Of a DNA stretch of 32,366 nucleotides, positions 1 to 9,059 are shown one piece after another; within the stretch, counting starts at the first letter, position 1, and each line of letters opens with the position of its first letter. Below the pieces are notes generated by a model. That model saw only the letters and a program-made list of their open reading frames with translations, made no database searches and was not told the origin of the DNA. The DNA comes from Rhodothermaeota bacterium MED-G12. Lineage in GTDB: Bacteria; Bacteroidota; Rhodothermia; Balneolales; Balneolaceae. Location of the stretch: positions 1 through 32,366 of the forward strand of contig NTKP01000015.1 in NCBI GenBank assembly GCA_002457365.1, read 5' to 3'. The position numbers and the translations under genes are program-made.

Positions 1-455
1 GTGGGTTCTAAGGCATGTGGCCGGTCTGAAAACCTTCGAGCAAGTATGGCTTCTGGAATACGCGTGGGTCTTCTGCTATCCAAATCAATAACCATCCAAT
101 AGCTAATTGATCGGACTAGTAGGTTCCCTCGAGTATCCCACACTTCATAATTTCGGTAAGCCTTTAAGCCATCTCCAAGAGCTGGCCATGTCCGAAGTTC
201 TATGGTCTCTCTCCATTTGGGTAGGCGCTCAATCTGAATCTGTAGCCGATGTAGTACCCAGCTAATATTCTGAGCATGCAAGTCTGTAATGTCAAAAGAA
301 AGTGCCTTCGCATTATTTCCAGCCACTTCTTGAAATAATCTGGTCAACGCACTCAGATGCATACCTTCGTCGGGCGCCGATTCCGATGCTCGAACGGTGA
401 ATAATTCACTGTGAATGTGAGTGCTGTCAGGTGGGGTAGTATTTTCAAGGGTCAT
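1..455 (-). CDS. Acyl-ACP thioesterase, 5' part only (runs off the left edge)
   Basis: An open frame on the minus strand starts at ATG 455-453 and stays open for 151 codons to the window edge, so the C-terminal part is missing. The conceptual protein contains WVLHRLQIQIERLP, then RTWP, then an AYRNYEVWD-type strand. These match the first hot-dog fold of the FatA/FatB-like acyl-ACP thioesterase family (PF01643), and bacterial members are about 240-260 aa. Such enzymes release free fatty acids from acyl carrier protein in the cytoplasm. The start is the first ATG of the frame, and no convincing ribosome site precedes it. The gene is divergent from the B12-regulated receptor gene, and the two share a roughly 180-bp promoter region. 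The family call rests on recalled motif patterns. Confidence 0.8.
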   Translation of the reverse strand, partial: MTLENTTPPDSTHIHSELFTVRASESAPDEGMHLSALTRLFQEVAGNNAKALSFDITDLHAQNISWVLHRLQIQIERLPKWRETIELRTWPALGDGLKAYRNYEVWDTRGNLLVRSISYWMVIDLDSRRPTRIPEAILARRFSDRPHALEP

Positions 456-589
456 AAAACGAACAGGTATAGTTCAAAAGAATAAGGCGAGTGGATACAT
501 GTACATACATCCTAGGGACTTGCTGTGTGCAACGTATCCTTAATTGGGATGCTAGAGTATAAACTTTAATAGTGATTTATGATAAACAT

Positions 590-619
590 TTTGGATTAAT
601 TCATTGAGCGATTATATTG
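590..619 (+). promoter_or_regulatory. Candidate Bacteroidota-type promoter of the B12 riboswitch transcript
   Basis: TTTG at 590-593 is followed after 19 bp by TATATTG at 613-619. This resembles the Bacteroidota -33 TTTG / -7 TAnnTTTG promoter with one T missing from the -7 element. Transcription would start near 625, shortly before the riboswitch P1 stem at 639, which is the expected layout. It was assigned by pattern only. Confidence 0.45.
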
Positions 620-638
620 TATACACTCTTTGAAATAG

Positions 639-829
639 TGATGGTTCTCTTACATGAGATGAAAAGGGAATCCGGTGTAATTCCGGAGCTGTACCCGCAA
701 CTGTAATTCCATTTGAACGCATTCATTATGCAAATGAATAGTTCATATCAACCCTACGAGCAAATCTTGCCACTGTTAGTTAGCTAACGGGAAGGCCTCG
801 AGGTGGAAAAGTCAGGAGACCTGCCATCA
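639..829 (+). promoter_or_regulatory. Cobalamin (B12) riboswitch
   Basis: The conserved cobalamin aptamer blocks appear in order: AAAAGGGAA (662-670), a GGTG/CCGG-type stem, CCCGCAACTGTAA (the family's CCGCnACTGTnA block, about 694-706), GCCACTG near 768-775, GGGAAGG near 789-795, and the B12 box GTCAGGAGACCTGCC (811-825). TGATGG at 639-644 pairs perfectly with CCATCA at 824-829 and forms P1. Such RNAs bind adenosyl- or methylcobalamin and usually turn off downstream transport or synthesis genes. The next gene is a TonB-dependent outer-membrane receptor, which identifies its likely substrate as B12. Confidence 0.95.
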
Positions 830-852
830 ACGCATTCAGCATCTATTTCTCA

Positions 853-878
853 GGAAATTTTCGGGAGCTAGAATTTCC
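853..878 (+). promoter_or_regulatory. Hairpin downstream of the B12 aptamer (possible expression platform)
   Basis: GGAAATT (853-859) pairs with AATTTCC (872-878) around a 12-nt loop, about 24 nt after the riboswitch P1 stem and about 100 nt before the receptor start codon. It has no U-tract, so it does not look like an intrinsic terminator. It could instead affect leader folding or translation. Its role is inferred from position only. Confidence 0.3.
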
Positions 879-976
879 GTGAGCTATCATAAACTCGTTG
901 TTTATATAACATACTTTTATTAACACACAAGTGGACGTCACACGAATTCGGTGCATCTGGTTGTGAACACCATACG

Positions 977-3337
977 ATGGGTAGTTTTTTACGTTTGTTT
1001 AGTTGGATTGGTCTAAATGCAGTAAAACGTCTATATATTAGACGCATTACTGATTTGTTACGAGGTCGATTTACTAGTTCTAATACGGGTGTAACTGATC
1101 CAATAACCAATTGTCTTACTGAAAATCTGAGCCAAAGCCTTGCAGATGTTCCATCGGTTTACAAAGCTAGGGGAGGATACTGCTATTACTTTTGGTTTGC
1201 ATGTCTTCTTGTTCAGAGTACGTTCAATCCCAGCGGACATGCAACTGCGCATGAGTTGCAGATAGAAACTCATGATACCTTGGCTATTCTACCCACCATT
1301 GGCCTTGCCGAAATCGAAATTATAGCCGAAAATCCATATCAAGATTTTTTTCTACTTAGTACTCAGTATGGGCGATTATCAAAAGAAATTTTAGAACTTA
1401 GATTAGCATCGCATATGGGTAGTATTGCACAAGAATTTAGCTCCGCTTATGTGCAAACTAACGGGCCCGGAAGCTTAGCATTACTTTCACAAAGAGGGTT
1501 GCCAGCTTCTAGAACTCAGGTAGTTTGGAATGGTTTCGGGTTAAATCATCCAATGTTAGGTGTAGTCGATTTATCCTTAATTCCCAGTAATTTATTTGAC
1601 GCGGTTTTGTTCACTCCCGGCTTAGGCCAAGCTCGATTTGGACAGAGTGGTGCGGGGTCTATGCACATTCTCCAGCAATCCATTAATGCCGAGAAAATAG
1701 CTTTTCAGCAATCGATTGGTAGTTATGGGTCAAAGCAGTCTACTATACATGCAACATCTTCAAAGCATGGGAGGTCATGGGATCTACGGCTGTATAGCAA
1801 AACAGCCGAAAATAATTTTGACTATAAAAAGAGGGTATTTGATCCAGATCAGCGAGCTGTCGTGCCAAAGTGGTTTAGCCGTGCGAATAACGAAAGCCAA
1901 TCCCACTCGGTCATGTTCAATTTTAAAAAGGAATCCGATGCCGCCACCCTAGAATCTTCTCAGGACAAGGCGTCAGCTAAAATAAACCCATTTTTCCGAA
2001 CTTTTATAGCCAATAGTGAATATCAAAGTACCATTTGGGCTTTTACCCAAAACAACAACATACCAGGAAGCAAGCTAACGCCTACGGCTAGGGCGAGACA
2101 AGAAGATGATTTCATACGATGGATGCAAGGCCTGCGTTGGGGGACTAAGAATCAGTGGAGAATGCAACATTTTAGTCAATGGCAGGCACTCGATTTCCAA
2201 GATCCTGACAAAGACATTGATAGTGAGAGTGACATTTGGAGTAACATTCTTAGGTTGGAACACCAATCTAGAGTAGGCGAAGGTGCTTTTTTGCAAAGTA
2301 CAGTAGAGTGGTCAACTACGGGTGTGCAAAGCACTGACTACAACGGAACTCGCTCTCGATGGTCACTATCTCACAGGCACTCACTGCAGCAAGAGCTTGG
2401 TGTGAAAAGTATTCTTCGGGCCGATGTACATCAAGCCTTTAATAATGATTTTGGGTGGAATTGGTCGGGAGAGTTGGGTTGGAACTCAAAGCTAAGCTCT
2501 GCTCTTGGAATTCGATTTCTTTCAGCTAAAAGTTCGGTCATACCTACCTTCAATGATTTATATTGGCCAAACTTAGGAAACCCAGATTTAACAAGTGAGC
2601 AGGTTTATTCCCTCGAAGCAGGGCTGCATTGGGCTCAAACCCCGCTACGTTGGAATGGTGGAATGATCAGAGCCGATGTTCAAATGAGCTATTATTGGAA
2701 TAAGGTGAATAATGGCATACGTTGGCTGCCGGATGAGCAAGGCCTCTCAAGGCCTGGAAATATAGAGGCAATCACAGCTCACGGGCTAGAATCAGACATA
2801 GCCTTAGCTTTTCAGCATGCTCAGTTTAGCGGTTTGGTAAAAAGTGGGGTATACCAAGTGATTGCGCGTATGGAGAAGGAACGCTATGAAGATGACCCGG
2901 CACTAAACAAACAACTCCGTTATACCCCCCAATGGCAGTTTAAACATTATGCCCATCTCAGGTATAAGTCTGTGCAGTTAATGCTATCTAACTCCTATGT
3001 AGCCGAGCGCTACAGCAGTGCTGACCATTCTAGCCCATTTGACCCTCTTTCTTCGTATTCAACATGGAACGCGGCCTTCGGTATAGATATTCCTTGGTCA
3101 CCTTCACGATCCTCAGGTTCAGAGGAGGTCTCGTTACGTTCTACACAAACCAGTAGAAACATTCCAAAACAGCCTCTATGGCAATTTCGATGGAGAGTGG
3201 AACTAAATAATATTTTTTCAGAAAACTATGAGCAGGTGCTTAACTACCCCATGCCGGGGCGGCATTTCATGCTTAGCATTCAATTAAATCGTGTGGACCA
3301 TGGAAGCAGACCCCATCACGAACAAGGAGTGCAGTAA
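977..3337 (+). CDS. btuB: TonB-dependent outer-membrane receptor, BtuB-like (cobalamin uptake)
   Basis: This 786-aa protein is a TonB-dependent receptor that should carry corrinoids across the outer membrane. A plug domain (about residues 100-240) has the typical NGPGSLALLSQRG...NGFGLNHPMLG...GQARFGQSGAGSM pattern. A long barrel region follows and ends in an aromatic-rich final strand (MPGRHFMLSIQLN) plus about 15 polar residues. The substrate is inferred from the cobalamin riboswitch in its leader and from the downstream BtuG-like propeller. The start is uncertain. The only clear signal-peptide-like core is at residues 68-84, with likely cleavage near ATA-H (91/92), which leaves an unusually long N-terminal extension. 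No ATG, GTG or TTG codon lies in frame between residues 28 and 68, so a shorter start is hard to place. The next gene begins about 45-100 bp downstream and is probably co-transcribed. Confidence 0.85.
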   Translation: MGSFLRLFSWIGLNAVKRLYIRRITDLLRGRFTSSNTGVTDPITNCLTENLSQSLADVPSVYKARGGYCYYFWFACLLVQSTFNPSGHATAHELQIETHDTLAILPTIGLAEIEIIAENPYQDFFLLSTQYGRLSKEILELRLASHMGSIAQEFSSAYVQTNGPGSLALLSQRGLPASRTQVVWNGFGLNHPMLGVVDLSLIPSNLFDAVLFTPGLGQARFGQSGAGSMHILQQSINAEKIAFQQSIGSYGSKQSTIHATSSKHGRSWDLRLYSKTAENNFDYKKRVFDPDQRAVVPKWFSRANNESQSHSVMFNFKKESDAATLESSQDKASAKINPFFRTFIANSEYQSTIWAFTQNNNIPGSKLTPTARARQEDDFIRWMQGLRWGTKNQWRMQHFSQWQALDFQDPDKDIDSESDIWSNILRLEHQSRVGEGAFLQSTVEWSTTGVQSTDYNGTRSRWSLSHRHSLQQELGVKSILRADVHQAFNNDFGWNWSGELGWNSKLSSALGIRFLSAKSSVIPTFNDLYWPNLGNPDLTSEQVYSLEAGLHWAQTPLRWNGGMIRADVQMSYYWNKVNNGIRWLPDEQGLSRPGNIEAITAHGLESDIALAFQHAQFSGLVKSGVYQVIARMEKERYEDDPALNKQLRYTPQWQFKHYAHLRYKSVQLMLSNSYVAERYSSADHSSPFDPLSSYSTWNAAFGIDIPWSPSRSSGSEEVSLRSTQTSRNIPKQPLWQFRWRVELNNIFSENYEQVLNYPMPGRHFMLSIQLNRVDHGSRPHHEQGVQ

Positions 3338-3435
3338 CTATCACTTTTTTAGAAAACCCAAACTACATAAACCTAAGATTAATGAATGTACTATCAAGCC
3401 GAATCGAACAGAATCAGACAATCAGGCAAAAGCCA

Positions 3436-4851
3436 ATGACACATTCTGTCAGAGCCAAATGGCACTTCTCTGTTTTACTCCTATTTACTTACGCCCTTTC
3501 GACCTCACAGGTCGTCAATGCACAAATGAATACGTTATCAACTGTTGAGTCCGGCGCCACTCTAGAATACATGCTGGTCGGTAATGAAGGTGGTTTTGGT
3601 TCATCAAATGCTACGATTAGTCGGTACAATCCGGTTACAAAGAATCTGCAAGATGGGGTGTTTTTGAGCGCAAATGGCATAGGTTTAGGGGATGTGCTTC
3701 AAAGTGTACATTATAATGAAGGTCAGGTCTATGCTGTCATGAACAACTCAGCACAAATTGTGATGATGGATTCGGAATCCTTTACTCAGCAAGGTCTTAT
3801 TTCACTTCCTGATGGGGCTAGTCCAAGGCAATTACTTCTATTAAGCCCTGAGTTAGCTTATATAAGTGATTTGTATGGAGATTTGATTCATTTGGTAAAC
3901 CCAGCTACTCAACAGGTACTTTCTACCAAAATATCAGTGGGGGACGGCCCTGAATTTATGGTCTATCATGAAGAGGCTGTTTTTGTGGGAAATTATGGGT
4001 TTGGGCAAGATTCAACCATTATGATAATTGACCCAGTCCAACAAGCGGTGGTGGATACCTTAGTTGTGGCCTCTGGCCCAGGTCAAATAACCATCGATTC
4101 GAATGGTGATCTATGGGTAGTATGCACCGGCTATGCTGGAGATTATGATGAGCAATGGAATCTAGTAGAAGGCACTCAGCGACCAGGGGGTCTTTTTCGC
4201 ATTGAAAGAAATGCACAGGATCAACAATGGAGTGTTACAAAAGAGCTTGAGCTCAATCAAGCGGGTATCCATCTAGGATATGATCCCAATAATGAACACC
4301 TATACCTGCAAAGTGATGGGATTAAACGGGTCGATCTAACCCAGGAAGTACTGGCCCCTGAATCCATTATTTCTGGTTCATATTATTCATTTTACTATGA
4401 GAGTGTAGGGGGTGATATTTATTTAGCCGATGCCAAAGACTATGTGAGTGCGGGCTCCGTCCGGGTGATTGATACCGAAACCCTTCAGGATTTGGATGAA
4501 TTCAGTGTGGGGATCATACCTGGAAGTTTTTTAGCAATCTATGGAGCAGAAAACACAGCGATTGACCAATTGGATGATTGGGGGTCAAACATGGTTGAGT
4601 TATACCCTAATTATCCTAATCCATTTAACCCAACAACCCAGATACAATATTCCATACCGGAGAGTGGAGTTGTGGAATTAGTAATTTATAACTCATTGGG
4701 CCAAAAAGTAGCCATTTTAGAGCAGGGTATAAAACAAAAAGGACGATATACACAGACTTTTAACGCTCAAAGTTTACCTTCGGGTGTGTACTATGCACAC
4801 GTATTATTTAATGGCTATCAGCGTGTTACGAAAATGTTACTAATTAAATAA
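3436..4851 (+). CDS. Secreted beta-propeller (DUF5074/BtuG-like) with T9SS type A sorting domain
   Basis: Read from ATG 3436 the product is 471 aa. It has a clear signal peptide (MTHSVRAKWHFSVLLLFTYALS...VNAQ); the ATG at 3382 would add 18 residues that do not look signal-like. The body has repeated propeller-like blades. It opens with VGNEGGFGSSNATISRYNP, which resembles DUF5074/YncE-type surface propellers, the fold of the BtuG cobalamin-binding lipoproteins of Bacteroides. The last 85 residues (387-471) form a T9SS type A sorting domain: YPNYPNPFNPTTQIQYS, an LGQKV strand, LPSGVYYAHV, and a basic MLLIK end. The protein is therefore expected on the cell surface. Its position behind the riboswitch-controlled receptor suggests that it captures B12 and hands it to that receptor. 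The function is inferred; the fold and export signal are seen. Confidence 0.8.
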   Translation: MTHSVRAKWHFSVLLLFTYALSTSQVVNAQMNTLSTVESGATLEYMLVGNEGGFGSSNATISRYNPVTKNLQDGVFLSANGIGLGDVLQSVHYNEGQVYAVMNNSAQIVMMDSESFTQQGLISLPDGASPRQLLLLSPELAYISDLYGDLIHLVNPATQQVLSTKISVGDGPEFMVYHEEAVFVGNYGFGQDSTIMIIDPVQQAVVDTLVVASGPGQITIDSNGDLWVVCTGYAGDYDEQWNLVEGTQRPGGLFRIERNAQDQQWSVTKELELNQAGIHLGYDPNNEHLYLQSDGIKRVDLTQEVLAPESIISGSYYSFYYESVGGDIYLADAKDYVSAGSVRVIDTETLQDLDEFSVGIIPGSFLAIYGAENTAIDQLDDWGSNMVELYPNYPNPFNPTTQIQYSIPESGVVELVIYNSLGQKVAILEQGIKQKGRYTQTFNAQSLPSGVYYAHVLFNGYQRVTKMLLIK

Positions 4852-4961
4852 ATGGCAAATATTTTTGATACTTAATTGAATAAAATATATTCGTAAAATT
4901 ATATAAATAAAGTGTATTTTTTATTTTTTATATGTTAAATAATAAAATATAATATTTATTA
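4852..4961. other. Extremely AT-rich intergenic segment
   Basis: The 467-bp gap 4852-5318 contains no credible gene. Its first 110 bp consist almost entirely of A and T with few G/C bases and lead directly into a consensus DnaA box at 4962. It could be an upstream promoter element, a DNA-unwinding element of a replication origin, or simply AT-rich spacer. Confidence 0.6.
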
Positions 4962-5164
4962 TGTGGATAACTTTTTTACTTCGGTAGTATTCAAAATAAA
5001 ACCAATTAAATGGCTTTTAAGGTATTTTAAAGCCTATTTTCAAGCGCATCGTAGAATTGTATAATATTGCTTATAACTTATTCTTAAGGTCTCAGTTTGA
5101 ATTCGCACGGGTGTCCTAATGTATGATTTTTATAATGTGGATAAGTGTGGATATTTGTGGAAAA
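4962..5164. promoter_or_regulatory. Cluster of four DnaA-box-like sites upstream of nrdJ
   Basis: Two perfect reverse-strand DnaA boxes (TGTGGATAA, i.e. TTATCCACA) lie at 4962-4970 and 5136-5144. Two near-matches follow the second one: TGTGGATAT at 5146-5154 and TGTGGAAAA at 5156-5164. The last three are spaced exactly 10 bp start to start, so they sit on one helix face. All four have the same orientation. DnaA boxes control the nrdAB promoter in E. coli, so DnaA control of this reductase gene is the simplest reading. A replication origin is the alternative, because of the adjoining AT-rich DNA. Confidence 0.65.
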
Positions 5165-5183
5165 GAAATTCAGATTTAATTTG
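5154..5183 (+). promoter_or_regulatory. Candidate nrdJ promoter overlapping the last DnaA-like box
   Basis: TTTG at 5154-5157 and TTAATTTG at 5176-5183 are 18 bp apart and resemble the Bacteroidota -33/-7 elements with one mismatch (TTnnTTTG for TAnnTTTG). The -33 element overlaps the third tandem DnaA-like box, which would put DnaA binding on top of the promoter. The leader to the nrdJ start would be about 130 nt. The match is weak on its own. Confidence 0.3.
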
Positions 5184-5318
5184 TTAGCGTTCATTTGAGC
5201 ATATATATTAGTTCTCACTTCTTAAGCTGACAAGCTAGCTATTGGAGTCAAAATATCATCCATGCAGGCCCAACCTGTAACGACACTAACGAGAAATTAA
5301 CGCAAACGAAGTAGCCAC

Positions 5319-8300
5319 ATGAAATTTAATCGCTTCTATACTAAAGACACTTGGGAAACTCCATTTGATGCCTTAAAATTTGATAGTCGAACCTCTGAAA
5401 TCAAGAATCCAGATGGTTCCAAAGTTTTCCATATGGAAAATGTACAAGTACCATCGACTTGGTCGCAGGTAGCAACCGATATAATAGCTCAAAAATACTT
5501 CCGCAAGGCGGGTGTTCCCGTAGTTCTTAAGAAAGTAGCTGAAAAAGGTGTGCCAACATGGTTGCAACGATCGGTAGCAGATACCGCAGCGATGAAAGAC
5601 TTACCGGAAGCGGAGCGGTTTACTCATGAGGTAGACAGTCGTCAGGTGTTCAATCGCCTCGCAGGATGCTGGACTTATTGGGGATGGAAGTATGATTATT
5701 TTGATAGCGAAGCAGATGCAAAAGTTTTCTACGACGAGCTTGCCTACATGTTGGCTACACAGATGGCCGCTCCGAACAGTCCACAATGGTTTAATACAGG
5801 ACTTCACTGGGCTTATGGTATAAACGGGCCTGCGCAAGGGCATTACTATGTAGATGCAAAAACCGGAAAACTAACCCGATCTAAAGATTCCTATACTCAC
5901 CCCCAACCCCATGCATGTTTCATTCAAAGTGTGGATGACGACTTGGTAAATGAGGGTGGCATTATGGATCTTTGGGTTCGTGAAGCGCGGCTATTTAAGT
6001 ATGGGTCTGGTACCGGAAGTAATTTCTCCTCCATACGTGGTGAAGACGAGCCATTGAGTGGCGGTGGGCGTTCTTCAGGGCTAATGAGTTTCTTGAAAAT
6101 TGGTGACCGTGCTGCCGGTGCCATCAAGTCTGGTGGAACCACCCGACGTGCCGCTAAAATGGTTACCCTAGATTTAGATCATCCCGATATTGAGAGTTAC
6201 ATCAACTGGAAAGTAGTTGAGGAACAAAAAGTAGCCGCGTTGGTAGCCGGATCTAAAACCTCCCAAAAGCACCTAAAAAAAATCATTGGACTGTGTCATA
6301 CACCGGTGGAAATAGAGGGGCGTACATTTAACGGTGAAATGAGCCGGAATCCACTCAAGAATAAGGCCCTAGCTCAGGCAATTAGAGAAGCTAAAAAAGA
6401 GCAGGTACCTTTAAATTACATCGAACGCGTAATTCAACTTGCAGCACAAGGATTCACTGATTTAGAGTTTGATACCTACGATACTGATTGGAATTCCGAG
6501 GCATATAACACCGTATCAGGACAAAATTCAAACAATTCTGTACGTGTTCCAAATTCGTTCATGAAAGCAGTAGTGGATGACAAAGATTGGCATCTCCACT
6601 GGCGAATTGAAAAAGAACGCGCTGAAAAGGAAGGACGAGCACCTGAGCCATGTAAAACGCTAAAGGCAACAGAACTTTGGGATCAAATTGCCTACGCAGC
6701 TTGGTCGTGTGCTGATCCAGGTACTCAATATCATGACACGATAAATGAGTGGCATACCTGCCCAGAAGATGGGGAAATTCGAGCTAGTAATCCTTGTTCG
6801 GAATACATGTTTTTAGACAATACCGCATGTAACCTGGCTTCGCTCAACCTCATGAAATTTTTCACCGATGAGAGCTGCACAACCTTTGATGTGGAATCCA
6901 TACGATCTGCATCACGATTTTGGACTACTGTACTTGAAATTTCAGTACTAATGGCCCAGTTCCCTTCTAAAGAGATTGCTGAGCTTTCATATGTGTTCAG
7001 AACTCTCGGGCTTGGCTACGCGAATATCGGTGCTGCTTTGATGGTACAGGGTATTCCTTATGACAGCCCAGAAGGTGTTGCTACGGCAGGTGCCATTACT
7101 GCTATTATGCATATGAAGGCCTATGAAACTTCAGCGGAATTAGCCGGTGAGTTAGGAACATTCGAAGGTTATGAGCGTAACAAAGAACATATGTTACGAG
7201 TGATGAGAAATCATCGCCGTGCTGCCTACAATGAATCAGCCGAGGCCTATGAAGGACTCACTGTAACTCCGTTGGGTATTGATGAGGCTTTTTGCCCAGA
7301 CTACCTGTTAAGCGCAGCTCGTGAAACAGCCGATGCAGCCGTTCAAAAGGGGGAGAAGCATGGATATCGTAATGCCCAAGTAACGGTACTGGCACCGACA
7401 GGAACCATCGGTTTGGTCATGGATTGCGATACCACTGGTGTTGAGCCTGATTTTGCCTTGGTAAAATTCAAAAAATTAGCAGGGGGTGGGTACTTCAAAA
7501 TTATTAATCAGAGTGTACCTCGTGCGTTAAAAACCCTTGGATACAGTGATAAAGAATCCAAGGAAATCATCAATTTTGCCAAAGGATATGCCACTTTAGA
7601 GGGCTGCCCTTACATTAACCCGGAAAGTCTTGCTGAAAAAGGCTTTGGGGCGGATCAGTTAAGTGCGATTGAGGCGGCCTTGCCGAGCAGTTTTGATATC
7701 AAATTTGCGTTCAATCACTTCACTTTAGGTGAAGAGTTCTGTAAAGATGTTTTAGGACTGACCGATGAGCACCTCAATGATTTCACCTTTGATATGTTAC
7801 GTCACCTGGGATTTAGCCGAGAGCAAATTCAGGATGCAAATGATTATGTTTGCGGAACAATGACGGTAGAAGGGGCTCCTCACTTAAAAGATGAGCACTT
7901 AGCCGTCTTCGACTGTGCAAATAAGTGTGGAAGAACTGGAACCCGGTATATTTCGGCCGAGGGTCACATCCGTATGATGGCTGCTGCACAGCCATTCTTG
8001 TCCGGAGCAATATCCAAGACCATTAACTTGCCGAATGAGGCAACTGTTGAGGATATGAAAAAAGCGTATATGATGTCATGGGAAATGATGTTAAAGGCAA
8101 ATGCACTCTACCGGGATGGTTCTAAATTGAGCCAGCCGCTTAATAGTATGGCTGATGTACTTGAAGAAATTGAGGATGAGGTGCAAGATACTGTTGATAT
8201 GGCTACTGCTGAAGCACAAAGCAAAGTGGTTGAGGTAGCTGAGCGAATTATACACAAGTATGTGGCTCGTAGGCAACGACTCCCATTCCGTCGTGAGGGC

Positions 8301-8969
8301 TACACCCAAAAAGTGAAAATAGGTGGGCAGAGCGTCTACCTTCGCACTGGTGAGTACGAAAATGGACAACTAGGTGAAATTTTCATTGATATGCATCGCG
8401 AAGGAGCTGCTTTCCGTAGCCTATTAAACTGTTTTGCTATCTCTATTTCTTTGGGACTCCAACACGGGGTGCCTCTCGAAGAATTTGTAGATGCCTTTGT
8501 ATTCACAAAGTTTGAACCGAGTGGTATGGTTAATGGGAATCCTCACGTGAAAATGTCTACCTCAGTTATAGATTATATTTTCCGGGAGTTGGCTGTAACC
8601 TATCTGGGACGCGAAGATTTGGCTCATGTTCCTGTGGATGATATTCACATGCGAAATTTGAAAGCCATAGGATCAGATTCGAGCTACGATACCAACCAAC
8701 CAATTGCACCAGATCAAACCATCGCACAGGCACCAGCACCTGTAACCGAGCCTGTAGCTACCGTTGCTCCAGTCAGTAGTCCCGCACCTGAAGCCACTGC
8801 AACAAGTAGTGCTTCTGCTGCAAAATCAGGATACGAAAGTGACTACGAGAAGGCTAAGCAATTAGGCTACACAGGAGATGCTTGTGTAGAGTGTGGTAGC
8901 ATGACAATGGTTCGTAATGGAACGTGTCTGAAATGTATTACATGTGGATCAACTTCTGGTTGTAGCTAA
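5319..8969 (+). CDS. nrdJ: Adenosylcobalamin-dependent (class II) ribonucleoside reductase
   Basis: This 1216-aa enzyme reduces ribonucleotides to deoxyribonucleotides using an adenosylcobalamin radical. Family landmarks are present: Cys200 (HACFIQS), the catalytic NPCSE loop at 491-495 with Cys493 and Glu495, the partner cysteine Cys504 ([11 protein letters not shown]), and the phosphate-binding loop APTGTIG at 692-698. After residue about 1128 comes a Pro/Ala/Thr-rich linker. The tail then carries CVEC (1189-1192), CLKCITC (1203-1209) and Cys1215, the usual zinc-ribbon and redox-relay end of long NrdJ proteins. Length fits the long bacterial NrdJ type. No N-terminal ATP-cone is obvious. The start ATG at 5319 gives a normal N-terminus, and the gene is followed by a strong terminator. 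The B12 uptake genes lie directly upstream on the same strand. Confidence 0.97.
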   Translation: MKFNRFYTKDTWETPFDALKFDSRTSEIKNPDGSKVFHMENVQVPSTWSQVATDIIAQKYFRKAGVPVVLKKVAEKGVPTWLQRSVADTAAMKDLPEAERFTHEVDSRQVFNRLAGCWTYWGWKYDYFDSEADAKVFYDELAYMLATQMAAPNSPQWFNTGLHWAYGINGPAQGHYYVDAKTGKLTRSKDSYTHPQPHACFIQSVDDDLVNEGGIMDLWVREARLFKYGSGTGSNFSSIRGEDEPLSGGGRSSGLMSFLKIGDRAAGAIKSGGTTRRAAKMVTLDLDHPDIESYINWKVVEEQKVAALVAGSKTSQKHLKKIIGLCHTPVEIEGRTFNGEMSRNPLKNKALAQAIREAKKEQVPLNYIERVIQLAAQGFTDLEFDTYDTDWNSEAYNTVSGQNSNNSVRVPNSFMKAVVDDKDWHLHWRIEKERAEKEGRAPEPCKTLKATELWDQIAYAAWSCADPGTQYHDTINEWHTCPEDGEIRASNPCSEYMFLDNTACNLASLNLMKFFTDESCTTFDVESIRSASRFWTTVLEISVLMAQFPSKEIAELSYVFRTLGLGYANIGAALMVQGIPYDSPEGVATAGAITAIMHMKAYETSAELAGELGTFEGYERNKEHMLRVMRNHRRAAYNESAEAYEGLTVTPLGIDEAFCPDYLLSAARETADAAVQKGEKHGYRNAQVTVLAPTGTIGLVMDCDTTGVEPDFALVKFKKLAGGGYFKIINQSVPRALKTLGYSDKESKEIINFAKGYATLEGCPYINPESLAEKGFGADQLSAIEAALPSSFDIKFAFNHFTLGEEFCKDVLGLTDEHLNDFTFDMLRHLGFSREQIQDANDYVCGTMTVEGAPHLKDEHLAVFDCANKCGRTGTRYISAEGHIRMMAAAQPFLSGAISKTINLPNEATVEDMKKAYMMSWEMMLKANALYRDGSKLSQPLNSMADVLEEIEDEVQDTVDMATAEAQSKVVEVAERIIHKYVARRQRLPFRREGYTQKVKIGGQSVYLRTGEYENGQLGEIFIDMHREGAAFRSLLNCFAISISLGLQHGVPLEEFVDAFVFTKFEPSGMVNGNPHVKMSTSVIDYIFRELAVTYLGREDLAHVPVDDIHMRNLKAIGSDSSYDTNQPIAPDQTIAQAPAPVTEPVATVAPVSSPAPEATATSSASAAKSGYESDYEKAKQLGYTGDACVECGSMTMVRNGTCLKCITCGSTSGCS

Positions 8970-9016
8970 ACACTGGAGGATTCACTAGAACGTTTTCTTT
9001 CATGGAGAAACAGGAT

Positions 9017-9054
9017 AAACCCTGACTAGCTGAATGCTAGTTGGGGTTTTTTTT
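9017..9054. terminator. Intrinsic terminator between nrdJ and the convergent deacetylase gene
   Basis: AAACCCTGACTAGC (9018-9031 region) pairs with GCTAGTTGGGGTTT around a TGAAT-type loop. Eight T residues (9047-9054) follow on the plus strand. The stem begins with A residues, so the minus-strand transcript also ends in U residues. It probably serves both convergent genes. Confidence 0.9.
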
Positions 9055-9059
9055 ATGTA

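Noticed and set aside
3291..3548. An 85-codon frame spanning the receptor end and propeller start
   Set aside because: It overlaps both real genes in another frame and lacks any motif; the junction is explained by two consecutive genes.
4852..5318. Firm call of this gap as the chromosomal replication origin
   Set aside because: DnaA boxes and AT-rich DNA fit, but there is no dnaA, gidA or other origin-linked gene and no skew evidence; DnaA control of nrdJ explains the boxes as well, so only a candidate is reported.
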